From contig NC_084927.1 of the NCBI RefSeq assembly GCF_958298935.1, positions 37,080,501 through 37,144,500 of the forward strand: 64,000 nucleotides of DNA, read 5' to 3'. The notes below the pieces were generated by a model. The model searched no databases. It was given only the letters and a program-made list of their open reading frames with translations, and was not told where the DNA came from. Source of the stretch: Phragmites australis (taxonomy: Eukaryota; Streptophyta; Magnoliopsida; Poales; Poaceae). The position numbers and the translations under genes were made by a program. Every line of letters starts with the position of its first letter. Position 1 is the first letter of the stretch. Positions 1 to 12,289 of this stretch are shown in pieces.

Positions 1-1421
1 AAGCCGTTTTGTCCCAACAAAAAGACTCCATCCAGTTGTTAGAAGATGTCTCTTTGGCTGCCCTGTAAGGAACATCAAAACAAGTTTCAGACAATAGGGT
101 CCAAAGATAACCTGCACTTTTTATCCATGAACTACGAAAACCAAGTCAAACAGTGTCAGACCCTACCACGATAAATGTGACGGAATGTCCACAGGTTATC
201 ATGCAAATCTCGAACAATAAGCTCCTGATTAGGAGGTTGCATTGTGTAATCCTGGGGGTTCAAAACATAGCTATGAGCTAAAGCGTTCAAAAAGATCAAC
301 AAATTAATTAGAATGTAGATAAAAAGCTCATACGAGTTGTGGGAACAACTTCTCTGCAGCCCTTCGTGGAACTGAGAAACCACCATGCGTACTTGTATCA
401 CTTGCAGTTAAATTTTTGCAGAAATATTCAGTGGGATACTTGCTTTTGGTGTAAGCACCAAGAGTTGGAATTGGGAAGACGTCAGTTTCCTAAAATGTCA
501 TCAAGATTAGAACTCTCAAGTGGAGTCAAAGTTTATAATTTTCTAAAAAGAAAAATGTAAAGGTTCATCAGCTTCTGAATTTTTCAGAGTTCCAATTCCT
601 ACAGTTACTAGGCTTCCTAAAAGCAATGCATGTTATTACAGTACTTTTCTTGGAAGCTATAAGAGATAAAATTGATCTTCACTTGTTGTTTGAAGAATAT
701 CAAAACTACATATTATGAAGCCAAACTCACATGTAATGCATCAAAGCAACATCATTTACTTACAGAATGTACTGGTTGAAGGGTCATCTGTGCATAAATC
801 TCATCAGTTTCCTTGTCAGCCTGTGTAAGATAAACATTCAAGCATTAATTAAGGAATACATATTGGGCAATCCAAACATTCGATCCGAAATATTATTTAC
901 ACTTACATGCAAAGTGATGCTGTGAACTTGACATAGCAGCTGAGACGGGAGGCTCGGGTAGTTTGGAATGCGAGAATTTGGTGTCTTTCTAGTGGTAGCC
1001 GCAACCTGCAGGAGAACAAATTCAACCAAATAAATCCGTGCCCGTTAGTCCATACTCCACAGCACTAAGATTACACTGTATGATAACGAAATACAGAATA
1101 TGCAGAATGCGTTCGAACCTGTTCACTATGCCCCTGAGGAAAGTAGTGCACCAGGCTCCCCCGCTGCGGCAGGCACACCAGCGGCCCGGCACACGCGTGC
1201 CAGAGCTCGGAGTTGATCACCTTCTTTGCACCTATTGGGCACAGGAAACACTCGCATCACGCCTAAATGCGACGGAGTAATGCACAATTCCGCATCAGTA
1301 AGCAGCAGTAGCAGTATCTGAAACACTCACCCTGCGTTTCTCCCAGGAGCTGCATTTCGTCGAGCAGCGCCGCCGCGTTCCTCAGAACACCCGACGTGGC
1401 CTTCTCCTGTGAGGACGCCAT
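1..1421 (-). CDS. ARF5: Auxin response factor, ARF5/MONOPTEROS clade, 5' part (runs off the left edge)
   Basis: Auxin response factors are nuclear B3-type transcription factors that bind auxin response elements. Seven coding exons read in one continuous frame on the minus strand: 1331-1421, 1119-1231, 907-1005, 764-820, 334-489, 167-251 and 1-62 (partial). The first starts [15 protein letters not shown]. Visible ARF signatures are [27 protein letters not shown] (here [10 protein letters not shown]), [29 protein letters not shown], and the B3 DNA-binding region with [43 protein letters not shown] and [14 protein letters not shown]. All introns are GT-AG and phases agree. The N-terminal wording and LPQ-x-GSL context fit the ARF5 (MP) clade, called ARF11 in rice; that assignment is from family knowledge and is less certain than ARF itself. 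The rest of B3, the middle region and any PB1 domain lie outside the window. A short ATG-initiated upstream frame (MVKCV, stop) lies at 1503-1520. Confidence 0.93.
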
Positions 1422-3528
1422 CTCCAGAAACCCACCAAACTGAAGCCGAAAAAACCGCGGCTTTCTGGATGCCAAGATCCTGACGTATGCTCGATTCCCA
1501 GCTTATACGCACTTCACCATTGCTCAAAACTCAAAATGCATGCATGCCACTGTGAGAGAGGCAGAGGCCAGAGGGTGCGAAATGTCAATCTGTTTGCGAG
1601 CAGCAGGCAAAGACGAGAAGAGTAAAAGCCAGGTGAAGAAGAAGGCCCCAAATGCATTCGGAGCACTACAAGCTCGGGTTTGGGTCCCCATGGCTAACAC
1701 CACCTCCCTTTCCCAAGAAAGCAGGTGGCTTTTGTGTTTTCACGCCACGCCACGCATGCCTCTACGAGCCAGTAGGAATAAAACCGAACGAGGCTAAGCT
1801 GCTGTTTGTTTTATGCTTCTGTTAGTGAAGCTAGAATAAACGAGTTTTAGAAAAATATTTTAAAAAAAATAGAAATCTGTTTCTAAACATAATAAATTAA
1901 AACAGTGAAACTCAAAAAAGATGTTTTTTAAAGCTATATACTGAGAAACTAAAAATTATTGTAAAGCTAACAGATTATTTCTAAAAATAATTTTTTAAAT
2001 AAGCTAAAAACATAGCTTTTAAAAAAAACATAAGTCCAAACTAACAAATGTGGCGCCCGGCCCTGACGAGAGTTGCAACCCAGCGTCGGGCAGGGATGGC
2101 GTGGAGAGGTCCGTGGATGTACGACAAAATAATTAACTAACTAGTTAAAACTCCACGGATATCCATCGGTGCTCCCGTCCATTCCTAGCTACGGCGTCAA
2201 GCATGGCATCAGGAATGGCAATGCCGAGTAGGAGTAGCGCCAAAAGCAGAGCTTGAAATGACAAGTAGTATCAAGAGCAGCTCTCGCATTATCCGTTTCA
2301 AACGAACGGCTGTATTCCAGAAGAGGCGAGATGGGAACTAGTAAACTGGACAAGAGAGTGTGAGACTGAGACAAAGCAAGAGCAATGACAAGAACAGAAC
2401 CCACCTCGGCTTGTCTCTGTGTCTCCCGGGCGCGGGCGAGGTGAGGAGGCTGAAGAAGGCAACCGGGCAAGTGAAGCCCCTACTCGTTCCTCTGATAAAT
2501 AAGCGACGGGGAGAACGACACGAAATGCCAACGCGCAACGCCAGGGGGTGCTCTGATAAAGGGCAAAGCGGGGGAGGGACAGAAAGGGAGGGAGATGGGC
2601 AACCTCGTGCCACGCCGGGGAGCACGCGAGGAAGAGGTGGTGGCGTAGTATGACCAGCAGCAGCAGCGAGGTGGTGGTGCGTATGGCGTGGCGTAGGCTT
2701 GGGGGCGTAGCTAAATGGCAATGATACGCGGGTGGCCGTGCTCCCCTTTCCTCTTGTGCTCGCCTTTTGCGCGCTTCTCGCTCGCGGTCTCTCTCGTCCC
2801 CCTCTCCTCTCTTTGGCCTCTGCAGCCTGATGACTGCTGAGTGCTGACCTCTGCGTCTTTGGGCGAAAGATGCCGACCTTTCGAGGGGAGAAGCCATGAT
2901 TCCTCATTTGCGCAGGCATGCTTTGCTGCGTGGCCCAACCCCAACTCACTCTCTCTCTCTTCCTCGGTTTTCTCCTTCGCTTCGCTTTGCTTTGCTTCTC
3001 TGCTCCGTCTTGATCCCCACATGTCAGGTGCGGAACGAGGGAACAGTGCGTACTGCGTGTCTACGCGTACAGCCAAACGCGACGCGCCACACCATCTCTC
3101 GACTCTCTCGCGTCGCGCGGTGGGTGGAACTGGAAGGGGTGGGTGTGTGCCATGCGACGCGACGGGATTGGGAGGCGTGGATTTGTTCGAGGGATCGACG
3201 CACGCGGCTACCGACGGACGGACGAGTCTGGGCTCGCGACGACAGACGCGGTGGCAGGCTTTGCGCAGGGGAGGGAAGCGCGAGCAGCACACTGAAGCGC
3301 GAGTACGAGCCGGTTGCCCGACGTGTTGGGTTGGCCTTGGACTGCACCCCGCAGCGACGAGGACCGTGTGGGTTCGTAATCGGAGACCGGAGACCAGACA
3401 GCCCTGTTCCTTACGCACGGCGTCCCGGTGTCGCACAACTGGCGGTCTAGCACCAAACTATCTGCACCGGCTGCTCTGAGTTTGGACATCCTTCGTTTAC
3501 CCGAACAAAGCTGAGAGCAGCGGCATTA
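1422..3528. other. ARF upstream region, no second gene recognised
   Basis: This is the 5' side of the ARF gene and probably contains its promoter and 5' UTR. About 1800-2045 is AT-rich, with weakly complementary ends that suggest a degenerate hAT-like MITE. About 2380-3480 is GC-rich and open in several frames on both strands. The translations are low-complexity Arg/Ser/Pro-rich and match no family I recognise. CT-rich tracts near 2950-2990 fit a plant promoter or leader. Confidence 0.4.
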
Positions 3529-4224
3529 TGTTGGTGGAAGAAATGTCTTCTGCCAACAGAGAGCGGTGAGAGACAATCAACTGGAGCTGTTCAGACTTAG
3601 AGAAAAAGTGAAATGGAGAGAATGCCTAGAGTCCTGAAGAGTTTTTTCCCGGGCCGATGGTCAGATATTTATATTGTTAGTCAGAGTGTGAGCGTACAGA
3701 TATATCTTTGTAATTGATAGAGATACAAGTCATCGTTTTATAATTGGTCTTAGAGCTAGCTTGTTAATACATTGTTCAGGCTCAAAGTCAGCTTTCAACA
3801 ACTTGGGTGACATCACTAAACCTGGCGGTAAATTGCTACAGTGCTCAACATGTTGTCAACTACCGTGATGGCTCAGTTCAGTCTTCCAACCACCACAATA
3901 CTAAATGCAGATCACTTCATAGCAGCAGGTGGCTGGTGGGTCCCTCTATCAATCCTTGGATGAGGGCTCATGCCTTCTAGGACTCTAGGAGGTCAGCGGC
4001 CTTCGAAGCCCAGGGCACCCGGATGCCTATCCTCTAAGATGACTCGGAGCCTGGAACCTTTGAGACGACGCTAAGCTCAATCCTCCGGAGACCACGACAG
4101 TCCAATCAACCAAATAGACGACGACCCCCTTATTCTAACCTAAGGTGTCTCCCGGCTCTGGGCCCGAAGACCTTGACAAACAAAGCTAAGGAGAGTCGGG
4201 GAGCTCTTGGTGGTGACCCCAACA
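3529..4224 (-). mobile_element. Solo LTR, Ty3/gypsy type
   Basis: A 696-bp block begins TGTTGGTG and ends CAACA on the plus strand, the inverted TG..CA termini of an LTR. A TATAAATA box sits on the minus strand at 3666-3673, about 140 bp from the low-coordinate end. The gypsy LTR at 17101-17735 has the same arrangement (TGTTGGTG start, TATAAATA about 160 bp in, CAACA end). No internal retrotransposon sequence adjoins it, so it looks like a solo LTR in minus orientation. The flanking 5 bp (catta / cctgg) do not match, so either the target duplication has decayed or an end is misplaced. Confidence 0.55.
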
Positions 4225-6190
4225 CCTGGTATACACCGTGATATGCATGTGCACTGTGCATGACCGTATCGGGCTGGTATAGTATTAGAACGAAACATCT
4301 ACTCCTATATATATGCTGTCTTTTGCCTCGGAAGTTAAAAACGCATAATGAGATTCGACGGTGCGAAGAGCGAGTGGCTCTTTTCGCTGTTGACGATAAA
4401 AAGTCGCTTTTTTTCTTACTTCGCAGGTCAGGATCAACATGAGGAATCATGCTCATCATCACGGTGACCTCTGGTGATCTAAGAGGGAGCAATGCTCGCT
4501 CGAAATAATTTATTCACCCTTTAAGCCAGTACACAAAAAGTTGCCTTGCCAATTTGCAAAAAGGCGTGCTTGCTTGCTGCGTTGCATGCCGTCTGGAAAG
4601 CATAAACAGCAAGTACGTGTTGGGGACGAAAAGACACCATGTGTCATACGGTAAAGAATGAGCGGCACACATCGTTCTCCATATGTCAATATTCCAAGCA
4701 AAGCCTAGCTTAATTTAGTGTACGTTTGAAATGCAGCACTGCCTACCTACTTGAGTTCATGAGCGGTACATGGCATAACTATTTGGTAAAAAAAACTTTT
4801 TGACTTAAGCATGCACTCTGTAGGGATTGGTATATTAACATGTAACAACGTGTCTCAAGTGCATTTTCAACGGTGACACACCTTCGCTTGTATGCGTGAC
4901 AAAAGATTTGACACAGCTAGGAAGACACACCTTCTATCGAAAAAGAGGAGCATGCAATCGATCAGTGCAATCATAAATATTCCTCTGGTCCTTTGGATGT
5001 ACTAGTAACAATTGTCTAATTTCCATTGCAGGACTAACTTTTGCACCATCTTTGATCTCGACTAACCGTGAATTGGTAAATTAAACAGTTGTTAGACTCA
5101 CACTTCTGGAATGCAGAATTTTACAAAACAAATTTTGCAGTCATACCTCTGTCTCTTTTTATTTTGGAAATTTTGCAGTCATACCTCTGTCATCCCAAAA
5201 TTTGGTGTTTGGAATCTTGCTAAATTTTAAGCCACCTCAGCAGACTTTGGAATCTACTACTCCCTTACCATCTTGTCCACATGACCACATCTATGTCCAA
5301 GCTCAAGTCAGACAAAAAAAAAGCTTGGAATAACCAAACGAAAGAACAGACACGACGCCGCTGCGATCGACCGCCTCCGGGCACAACGAATCCGATTTTG
5401 GAATTCCTCGGCGCACACCCGCCGGCATCTTGCCTCGGGCAGGAAGCTCGAGCTCCACGGGCTCACTGCTCTCAGTTCTACCTTGCACACGGGTACGCGA
5501 CACGTCGTACCACCCAAAGGCCGAAGCGTCCGTCGCGTTGCGCATCAGCGCCGCCTTCCCGCCAGTACAGACAGGTTTCCCAAGCAATTTGACAACATGG
5601 CGCGGCATGCAGATGCAGGGCTCGGCTGCCGCGAATGCTTCCGGCCACGAGACCCTCTGCGGCGTCGCAAGCACCGTTCGTCTGCACTCGCGAGCAACGC
5701 CAAACACGTACAGCGTGCCTCCTCGGCCGCTGTAGATGGAGGCAGCGCAGACCGGACCTTTTCCGGACGGTGCCACGGCTCAGTTCCGGCTGACGATTTC
5801 TCAGGTGCCCTTGGCGGAATGCGTCTTGGCCGGGCGGGCAGGCAGGCAGGCACCAGGTGGCAGTTCCCGGCGACGCTGCACGTCGTGCCGCGGCAGCGAG
5901 ACGGGACGGGACGACGACGAACAGGGGGCAGACGAGCTGCCGGGGTGGAGGCCCAGCGGGGGGCAGAATCCCGCGAATGTCGTGCCAGTGACCACACCCT
6001 GACCCACGACGGGGGACAGGACGTGCACATGACATCACCATCTCAGAGAGTGCGAAGGGAATCAAAAGCAGAGCAGGAGCAGCAGCTCCCTAGTAATCAC
6101 ACAAACGGCCCTTTTCCACGCCTCGGACTTAGCCAAGACCCAAACAGTGCTCCGCTACAGAGGAGAACCTTCTTACTTGTCCCTAGTAAT
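4225..6190. other. Intergenic, no recognised gene
   Basis: Mostly AT-rich to about 5280, with a short direct duplication of an attttgcagtcatacctct block at about 5120 and 5165. From 5300 to 6060 the DNA is GC-rich and open in several frames. A minus-strand frame of 157 codons (5303-5776) has no recognisable domain. It could be a degenerate or captured gene fragment, but nothing in it supports a call. Confidence 0.35.
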
Positions 6191-6197
6191 CGTATAA

Positions 6198-6432
6198 ACC
6201 TTCGTTTTCATTTGTTCGTCACCGGTTTCTTACCGTAGTAATTTTAATCTTATATTCTTTTCTATGAAAAGTATATAGATATCTAAAACTTTTATATTAT
6301 TAGTTTTATCGTGAAATATACATTATTAATATATATAATTTTAAGTAATTATAAATTTTTCATAGGAAAAAATATAAGATCAAAAAATATAAGATAAAAA
6401 CTGATGATAACTAAACGAAAATGAAGATAGTA
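6198..6432. mobile_element. MITE-like element with imperfect terminal inverted repeats
   Basis: The left part (cgttttcatttgttcgtcac, then cttatattcttttctatgaa) is matched by the reverse complement of the right part (cattttcgtttagttatcat, then cttatattttttcctatgaa), giving imperfect inverted repeats of roughly 65-70 bp around an AT-rich core. No coding capacity is present. Family and exact ends are not determined. Confidence 0.5.
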
Positions 6433-9065
6433 TATTTATTTTCTGGGTCCTCCACCAGTTGATACCACTCCGTGCAAATATAGTGTACAGTTGCAAACAC
6501 ATTGTAAATGCTTTGATTATTAACCGCGTGATTTGTTTGTTATTCAAAGAATCACACACCATAATTTTGCACGTTTTCTTTTCTTTGAGGACAAAAACAT
6601 CTTCGTCTTCTTCTTTTTTTTACTTAAAAGCATGTTGTCGACATGGTTAGACGAAGCCGTCTGGATAAGATTTCGGATAAGTCGATCCAAGCAAGTTGAG
6701 CGAATTTCTAACGGTGATAGTGCTTCAGTTTTTAACTGTTTGATAAATGCATGCCATGTGATGTGTTCAGTGTGGACACGGGAGATCGAAGGACTGGTGC
6801 ACGCTAGTCATTTCTTCATGCATGCGTTTCCGTGGAGTGAGTTGAGGCACAGTGGCGGCGCGTGCGTCCTCGATGGCGTTGTCAAAAGAAAGGCGTGGGC
6901 CATGCCACGATGGAAGCTTTGGTAAACCTCAAATCGCGGCCTTAGGCCTACTATAGCTAGCACCCCCAAGTGCTGAAGAACCTGCGTTGAGGGAAAACGA
7001 TCCTTTTGCAATTTTGCACTGCCGTTCATATGGGTAAGCACAATGTTCGTACGAAGCGTGGATGAATTGAGTCACATGAGAAGTATTCCCCTATGAAAAT
7101 GAGAGAAATTACCGTAGTAAAGATCGGTGCCATTCTCCACAGTCCAACCGAACGATCTCACATTCTCACTGAACCCTTCCACGTTTCTAGCTACAACGAA
7201 AAGCATTGCGGAGAATCTAAGTACTCATTCATACGGAGAACTGGGAAGAAACTGTCAGCCGCAGCATGGAGAAGTCTATCACCGCTAATGATGAGCTTTA
7301 AGCTGAAGCCCTGACCTCCAACCATCTTGTCACGCGGAAAGACGTGCATGCCAGGGAATAACTTAAACAAACCCGCAGCAAAACCTTGAATCTCGCACAT
7401 GATTAGACAGACTTAGCTCAGATCGGATTTGACAGGTACCAAAACAGCCTACATTCCTAGAGCCCGCCGTCGTGCATACTGCGTACTGTATACGGTATGC
7501 ACTCATCCCCCAGACCGGCACTCGGGCTCCGGCCGTGACATTCCAAAACTCTGGAATCCAACGGGGAAAGCAAAGGGAAATGAGGCTGGGAGGCGAAGCG
7601 AGGAGCGGAAGGACGGCGGTCGGGTGTAAAAGAGCGGCGACTTTTTTTACTACGGCGTGCCGTGCCCATGCTTGGGGTGGGAGTGGGACGCGTGCTCGGG
7701 CCGAGTTCTCGGCACATGCAACGCGAGCGCGCCTCGTACTCCGCGAGGTGCGGCCGCGGCGAGCTGGGATGGAATGGATCGGTCCATCGTCCGATCCGGG
7801 CGCGGGGGCCGAGGAGCACGCGCGCGCGCCTGCCTACTGCGGGGGAAAGGCGGAGTCCGAGTGCCCGACTCGATCGATGGCGTGGAAGGACGCGGGGGCT
7901 AGCCTGGCTAGGGGCATCATGCTTCGGACGGGAGGGTCCTGCCGTGGTGCCGCGCCGCCCAGTTTTCGGGTCATTTTCTCGTGAGCGTTCGTGGTTTTGC
8001 GTGGAAGCGGCGGCCCAGCCAGGCCCGCGGGCTCAACCATGGAGAGCTATTGCTACAGCCGCGTGGTGGTTTACTAGCGATACTGTTGATGCTCTGGAGC
8101 GAGAATTTTTTTCGGAAGACATCGCAGGCAGCCTACTCCTATTTTTTTCACCTAAGTGTCGTCTTGTACAACCAACGTAGCTGATCCCGTTCGTTGTTCG
8201 TACGTGGCATCCTGCCAACGCGTGGAGTACCTTTGTATCACTGGCCTATCTGATCAAGGCGGCTGAAGTCAGGAAGTACTGGAAAATGGAGCGGAAATAC
8301 ACAGCCCGTCATGGTAACGTTCCAATACAAGTGCCAGTTCTGTGCACCAGCTGACCTGCGGATGTATGACTCCTGTCCTGCACGTAACTTTTGTTCAGGG
8401 AAAGAGTGAAGCTTACAAGCGTAGCTGTTGCATAGGGCCATATAAAGCGAACGACCTTGGTGGTTCACCTGGGCCTTCGGGCTCGTATTGCCATGTCGAT
8501 CGAAGATGGGCCATACGGGCCTCCAGGACGAATTGTCGAGTCGTCTCTTAAAATCACGAATGGACAAGACAAGCAGTCTCTTAAAACCACGGAAGCGGAG
8601 CAGGACGTGAGCAGAAAAGCTGTGACTGATCCTATGCTCTGAGTGACTTATTACCGGTCCTGGATCTATTTGTTATTATCCTGCAAATTCCACTTCCAAA
8701 AGAAAATTAGTCAGAGTTCCGGTAGGTAGCAGCAGTAGCCAATTCTCGCCTGTACTTCTTAGTCAAATTATTCCTGTTACTATTGGTTGAGCAGTTCACA
8801 CTATTCTTGACGATTGGAGGAGAATGGTTCAGCAAAAACGTTTGATTAGTGAATGAAACTTCTGGCAGATAGTCAGAATCCCTGGCTGTTCATGCAATAC
8901 AAAGTAGGTCAACCAGTATCAGGTCAAGGTTTACTTCTCCTAGCCAGACCAACCAACTCTGCTGAATTCTTGAGTCGACAAATCACCAAACGTCCCAGAC
9001 ACGCGCCGCGCGCTCGCTCTTCCGTTCAACCGGAATCTTCAACCGATCATGTACTGATGCACGTG
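6433..9065. other. Intergenic, no recognised gene
   Basis: No exon series or conserved protein motif was recognised on either strand. The 7400-8060 part is GC-rich and open in several frames at once, with Arg/Gly/Ala-rich translations typical of non-coding GC-rich grass DNA. The remainder is AT-rich. Confidence 0.35.
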
Positions 9066-9320
9066 ACTAGAGCTGGGACTTTGACCTTGCTTTTTGGGCC
9101 GGTCCAATCATGGTACGATCCGGTCCAACCTAAGTTCAACCTGGCATGAGCACCGATGGATCGGGTCGGCTCGACACGATTTATAGGCCGGATCAGATCT
9201 TGATATGGGGTCCAATAGGTGGTTCGACCCAGCACAAAAAAATAGGTCGTGCCTGTACTGATCCGGCACGAAAAAAGGCCCAGACACGACGGTCCAATTC
9301 ATCATATATAATCTGTAAGC
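9066..9320. repeat. GGCC/GGTCC-rich dispersed repeat fragment
   Basis: The stretch contains many short interleaved motifs such as gggccggtcc, gatccggtcc, gatcggg and gatccggcacg in both orientations. Similar motif-dense DNA recurs at about 10640-10860 and 30180-30320. This looks like fragments of a dispersed transposon family, but I cannot name it. Confidence 0.35.
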
Positions 9321-10370
9321 TGAGTTATAATATGATGATGTCAAATGAAAAAAAGAAAATTGGCTTCTCCATTTGCCTACAAAATGTCTAAAGTTGTATC
9401 TTTTATTTCTCCCTCATTTTGCTTGTCCAAAATCATCCTATTTTTTGCAATTTTTTTCTATTTTTTGCTTGTGAAATTTGTTGATGTTGCTTTTAGGTTT
9501 ATATGATTTTGCTGTGGATATGCAAATATTTGTCTCTAATTATTACCAATTTTCTTATGATATTTTTTCTCTCAGATTTAATTTTGCACAAACGAGTGGC
9601 TATATGTTTATTTTTTTCACCGTTGCATGATAAAAGTGGAGAATGTACGAGTTTTTACTATCCTTACTCTGCTAAAAGAATATTCCTAATTGCTCCAATA
9701 TTCTAATTTGAATTTGTTGAACAATAGATCTGAATTACAAATATCTTCACGTGATACACGAGGGCCTGTCTCATTCGCATGTTCAGACCACTGCTATGCA
9801 TAATTGATCCAGCTGATCGTCGTACATGCAAGACCAGCTTACCTTATAATTTGTACCCTACCGCTTCTCTCTCTCATACTTGAAACAGAACAGCTAGTTC
9901 TCGACCTCCTCGATAAGTTTCCACCTCTCTCTCACGCAGTACAAAACAGTTGGCTCGACCTACCATTTCCTTCTCCCTGCTGTCTGCCTAGCTATCAGTG
10001 AGCATGTGACTCTATGTTTCTATGCTTCAATTTAATCTTCTAATCTGATCTATATTTTTCTATCACACAAGTCACTAAACACAGAAAACAATCATGCTGC
10101 CTCGTTCAAAGTCATGTGATGTTCGACGCAAGCACGCTAGAGCCATCCAACGCTCTATTAGTCCCCCTCCAGCTCTCGACCCTCGCCAATTGTCTCCGAG
10201 CATGGGAGATTATGGCATGGTTGACGATCTCGAGGGGTACGAGGATGACCATATCAACGCAAATCCGATGGAGCCTTAGGATTTGAATCATACCTTTGTT
10301 GGTAACACGTTCACCTCGACCGGACGGCAGTGTAAGAAAATTTCGCGTTGTTTCGCATCGCTCGCGCCGT
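9321..10370. other. Intergenic, no recognised gene
   Basis: AT-rich to about 9720, then mixed composition. An open frame of 61 codons on the plus strand (10094-10279) has no recognisable domain. I see nothing else here. Confidence 0.3.
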
Positions 10371-10374
10371 ATTG

Positions 10375-10640
10375 CACCGTTCCTGCTCCAACGCCTTCCC
10401 GCATCGTCACGTGGCGCCAGCGCCAACGCCCTCCCACGCCATGCCCGCGCCCGCGCCGACACGCGGCACCAATGCCAATGCCCTCTCGCGCTGTCCCGTG
10501 CCACGCCCGTGCCCGCGCCGATACGCGGTGCCAGTGCCAGCGCCCGCTCCACACCCGCGCCAACACCCACCCACGCCGTCCCGTGCCTGCACCGACACGC
10601 GGCGCCGTGCCCGCACCCGCGTGCCCTCACGTGCCCTCCA
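10375..10640. repeat. Degenerate GC-rich tandem repeat
   Basis: A unit of roughly 60 bp built around gcccgcgccgacacgcgg, followed by caatgccaatgccctc-like sequence, recurs three to four times with substitutions. It keeps frames open on both strands, producing long but low-complexity translations that I do not call as genes. Confidence 0.55.
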
Positions 10641-10997
10641 GCGTGGTGGACGAGCGGTGCTGGGCTCGTGCCAGCCTGGCCCGACGAGGCCCATCGTGCC
10701 TTCGTGCTGGGCCTGGGCCTAGTTGAAGGTGGCTTGAGCCAGCCCAACCCAGCACAAACAGTTCCTCGGCCCGTCCTAGCATGGCCCGAAAGGCCCAAGG
10801 CCCGAAGCGACCGGGCCAGCCTGACCCGACCTGGCCTAAGTCCCACCTCTATTCGTGACCTTTTCGGGAGACCGCGGTAGGTATGCATGCTGTTCATACG
10901 CTGCACAGAAGAATGGCGTACTTAGGACAGACGGTACATGTGCATTGAAAGAGATCGATGATTGGTTAATGTTGTGTGTGTTGTATTGAAAGGGTGG

Positions 10998-10999
<2 letters not shown>

Positions 11000-11045
<46 letters not shown>
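11000..11045. repeat. (TA)n microsatellite
   Basis: An uninterrupted alternating TA run of about 46 bp lies just before the MITE. A shorter TA run follows the MITE at about 11424-11444, consistent with insertion into a TA-rich site. Confidence 0.9.
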
Positions 11046-11047
<2 letters not shown>

Positions 11048-11430
11048 AAAACTAGTATGTACTCCTGGGTGTATGTACTCCCACCTCTTATATACCACTT
11101 TTACACGTGTGTTATACTTCTTTATCACTTTAAATATACTTCATTAGTAATTATAAGATACTACAATACAAATCCTACGAAAATTTTTATGAAATTCCAT
11201 GATTTTTATCATAATTTGCGTATATACTTCTTTTATGTATAAAAAAGAGTATATAGCAAAAATGAAAGGCTAACATTGATTTTTTTTTTCATACAACTCA
11301 TATTGGAGTATCTTAGAATTAGTATTAGAGTATACTAAAAATGATAAAAGAGTATAAAGTGTTTGTTTAGGTGGTATATTGCATGTGGGAGTACATACTC
11401 CTAGGAGTATAGAATAGGTGTCCTATATAT
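11041..11430. mobile_element. MITE nested in the 3' LTR of the TRIM-like element
   Basis: Roughly 390 bp bounded by inverted repeats of about 55 bp. The left end reads atataggaaaactagtatgt, then actcctgggtgtatgtactc and cccac. The reverse complement of the right end reads atataggacacctattctat, then actcctaggagtatgtactc and cccac. It is AT-rich, non-coding, and sits in a TA run within the terminal repeat of the surrounding LTR element, so it inserted after that element. Confidence 0.75.
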
Positions 11431-11611
11431 ATATATATATATATAGTACCAACAATTTGTATATCAAGTAATTCTAGAGATAGAATGTAATCTAATCATA
11501 ATCTACCATAATAAACGGATCATTGTGTATCCTATATCATATACTCTGACGAATATTGAGCCATCCCATGCGCGTGGAGTCAGCGATGCAGCGCGGAGTT
11601 GAGGCCGAGTT

Positions 11612-11715
11612 GCAACGATGCGTGGAGACAGGTGACGGGTGGATGCAGCGCCATGCACGTGGAGACGGGCGGCGGGTGGATGCAGCGCTATGCACGTGGA
11701 GACAGGCAGCGGGCC
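11612..11715. repeat. Short tandem repeat inside the TRIM-like element
   Basis: A unit of about 44 bp containing cgtggagacaggtgacgggt and ggatgcagcg recurs about two and a half times with few changes. Confidence 0.65.
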
Positions 11716-12289
11716 GGAGATGTGAGATGTCTAGACACGGACACCGGTGTATCGTCGGTGAAGAGCAGCCGGCCATGCCGCGTGCGGGTGGAGGAGTTGG
11801 TGTTATCGTGCTGAGGTCAGAGTAGAGGTGCGAGATCGACGGGTGACGGGCGACACAAACCGATCTTGGATCGGAAAAACTAAAGAGAAACATCGATCAA
11901 CGACCGGCGAGAGATAAAAATCTGATCAACGAATCGGTAAAAGACTCCCTAGGGCGGACGATCAACATAATCGATGACGTGAACCCTAGATACGGGCGAC
12001 GCTGCCACCTGTGGAGATCATAAAGATCGATCTGCCCGGGGACGCGCAGTGCAAAAGATGGTGACAGCTAAGGTTTGGGGCCTAGGATTAGAACTTAAAC
12101 TCGTGATATCATGAACAAGATTAAGGATTGGTTAATGTTGTATGTGTTGTATTGAGTCTCAAGAGCGGAATATATAGAGTACAAATAACTTGAATATCAA
12201 ATAATACTAGAGATAGAATGAAATTTAATTCTAACATATCATAACAAACAGATCTTATATATCTTATATCATATACTCTCTAACATGCA

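Larger units (their letters stand above)
10946..12285 (-). mobile_element. Complete non-autonomous LTR retroelement (TRIM/LARD-like) with TSD
   Basis: Two direct copies of a terminal sequence bound this element: 12112-12285 (174 bp) and 10946 to about 11551, the latter enlarged by an inserted MITE. Shared landmarks are gattggttaatgttgt, gtgttgtattga, actagagatagaatg (tctagagatagaatg in the left copy) and tatcatatactct. On the minus strand the 5' LTR starts TGTTAGAGAG and ends TTGTTCA. It is followed directly by TGATATCACGAG at 12100-12111, resembling the initiator-Met tRNA primer site TGGTATCAGAGC. The element is flanked on both sides by a perfect 5-bp duplication, tgcat (10941-10945 and 12286-12290). 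The internal part, about 550 bp, has no gag-pol coding capacity. The structure supports a non-autonomous copia-like element mobilised in trans. Confidence 0.85.

Noticed and set aside
2298..3489. Long overlapping open frames on both strands (up to 241 codons)
   Set aside because: GC-rich DNA open in several frames at once, with low-complexity translations and no domain or splice pattern.
5303..6238. Open frames of 157-251 codons on both strands
   Set aside because: They overlap one another on both strands, and none has a recognisable motif; a captured gene fragment is possible but unsupported.
7429..8184. GC-rich overlapping frames that could be a small gene
   Set aside because: No conserved motif, Arg/Gly-rich translation and no convincing exon structure.
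10112..10906. 264-codon minus-strand frame
   Set aside because: Produced by the degenerate GC-rich tandem repeat; the translation is low complexity.
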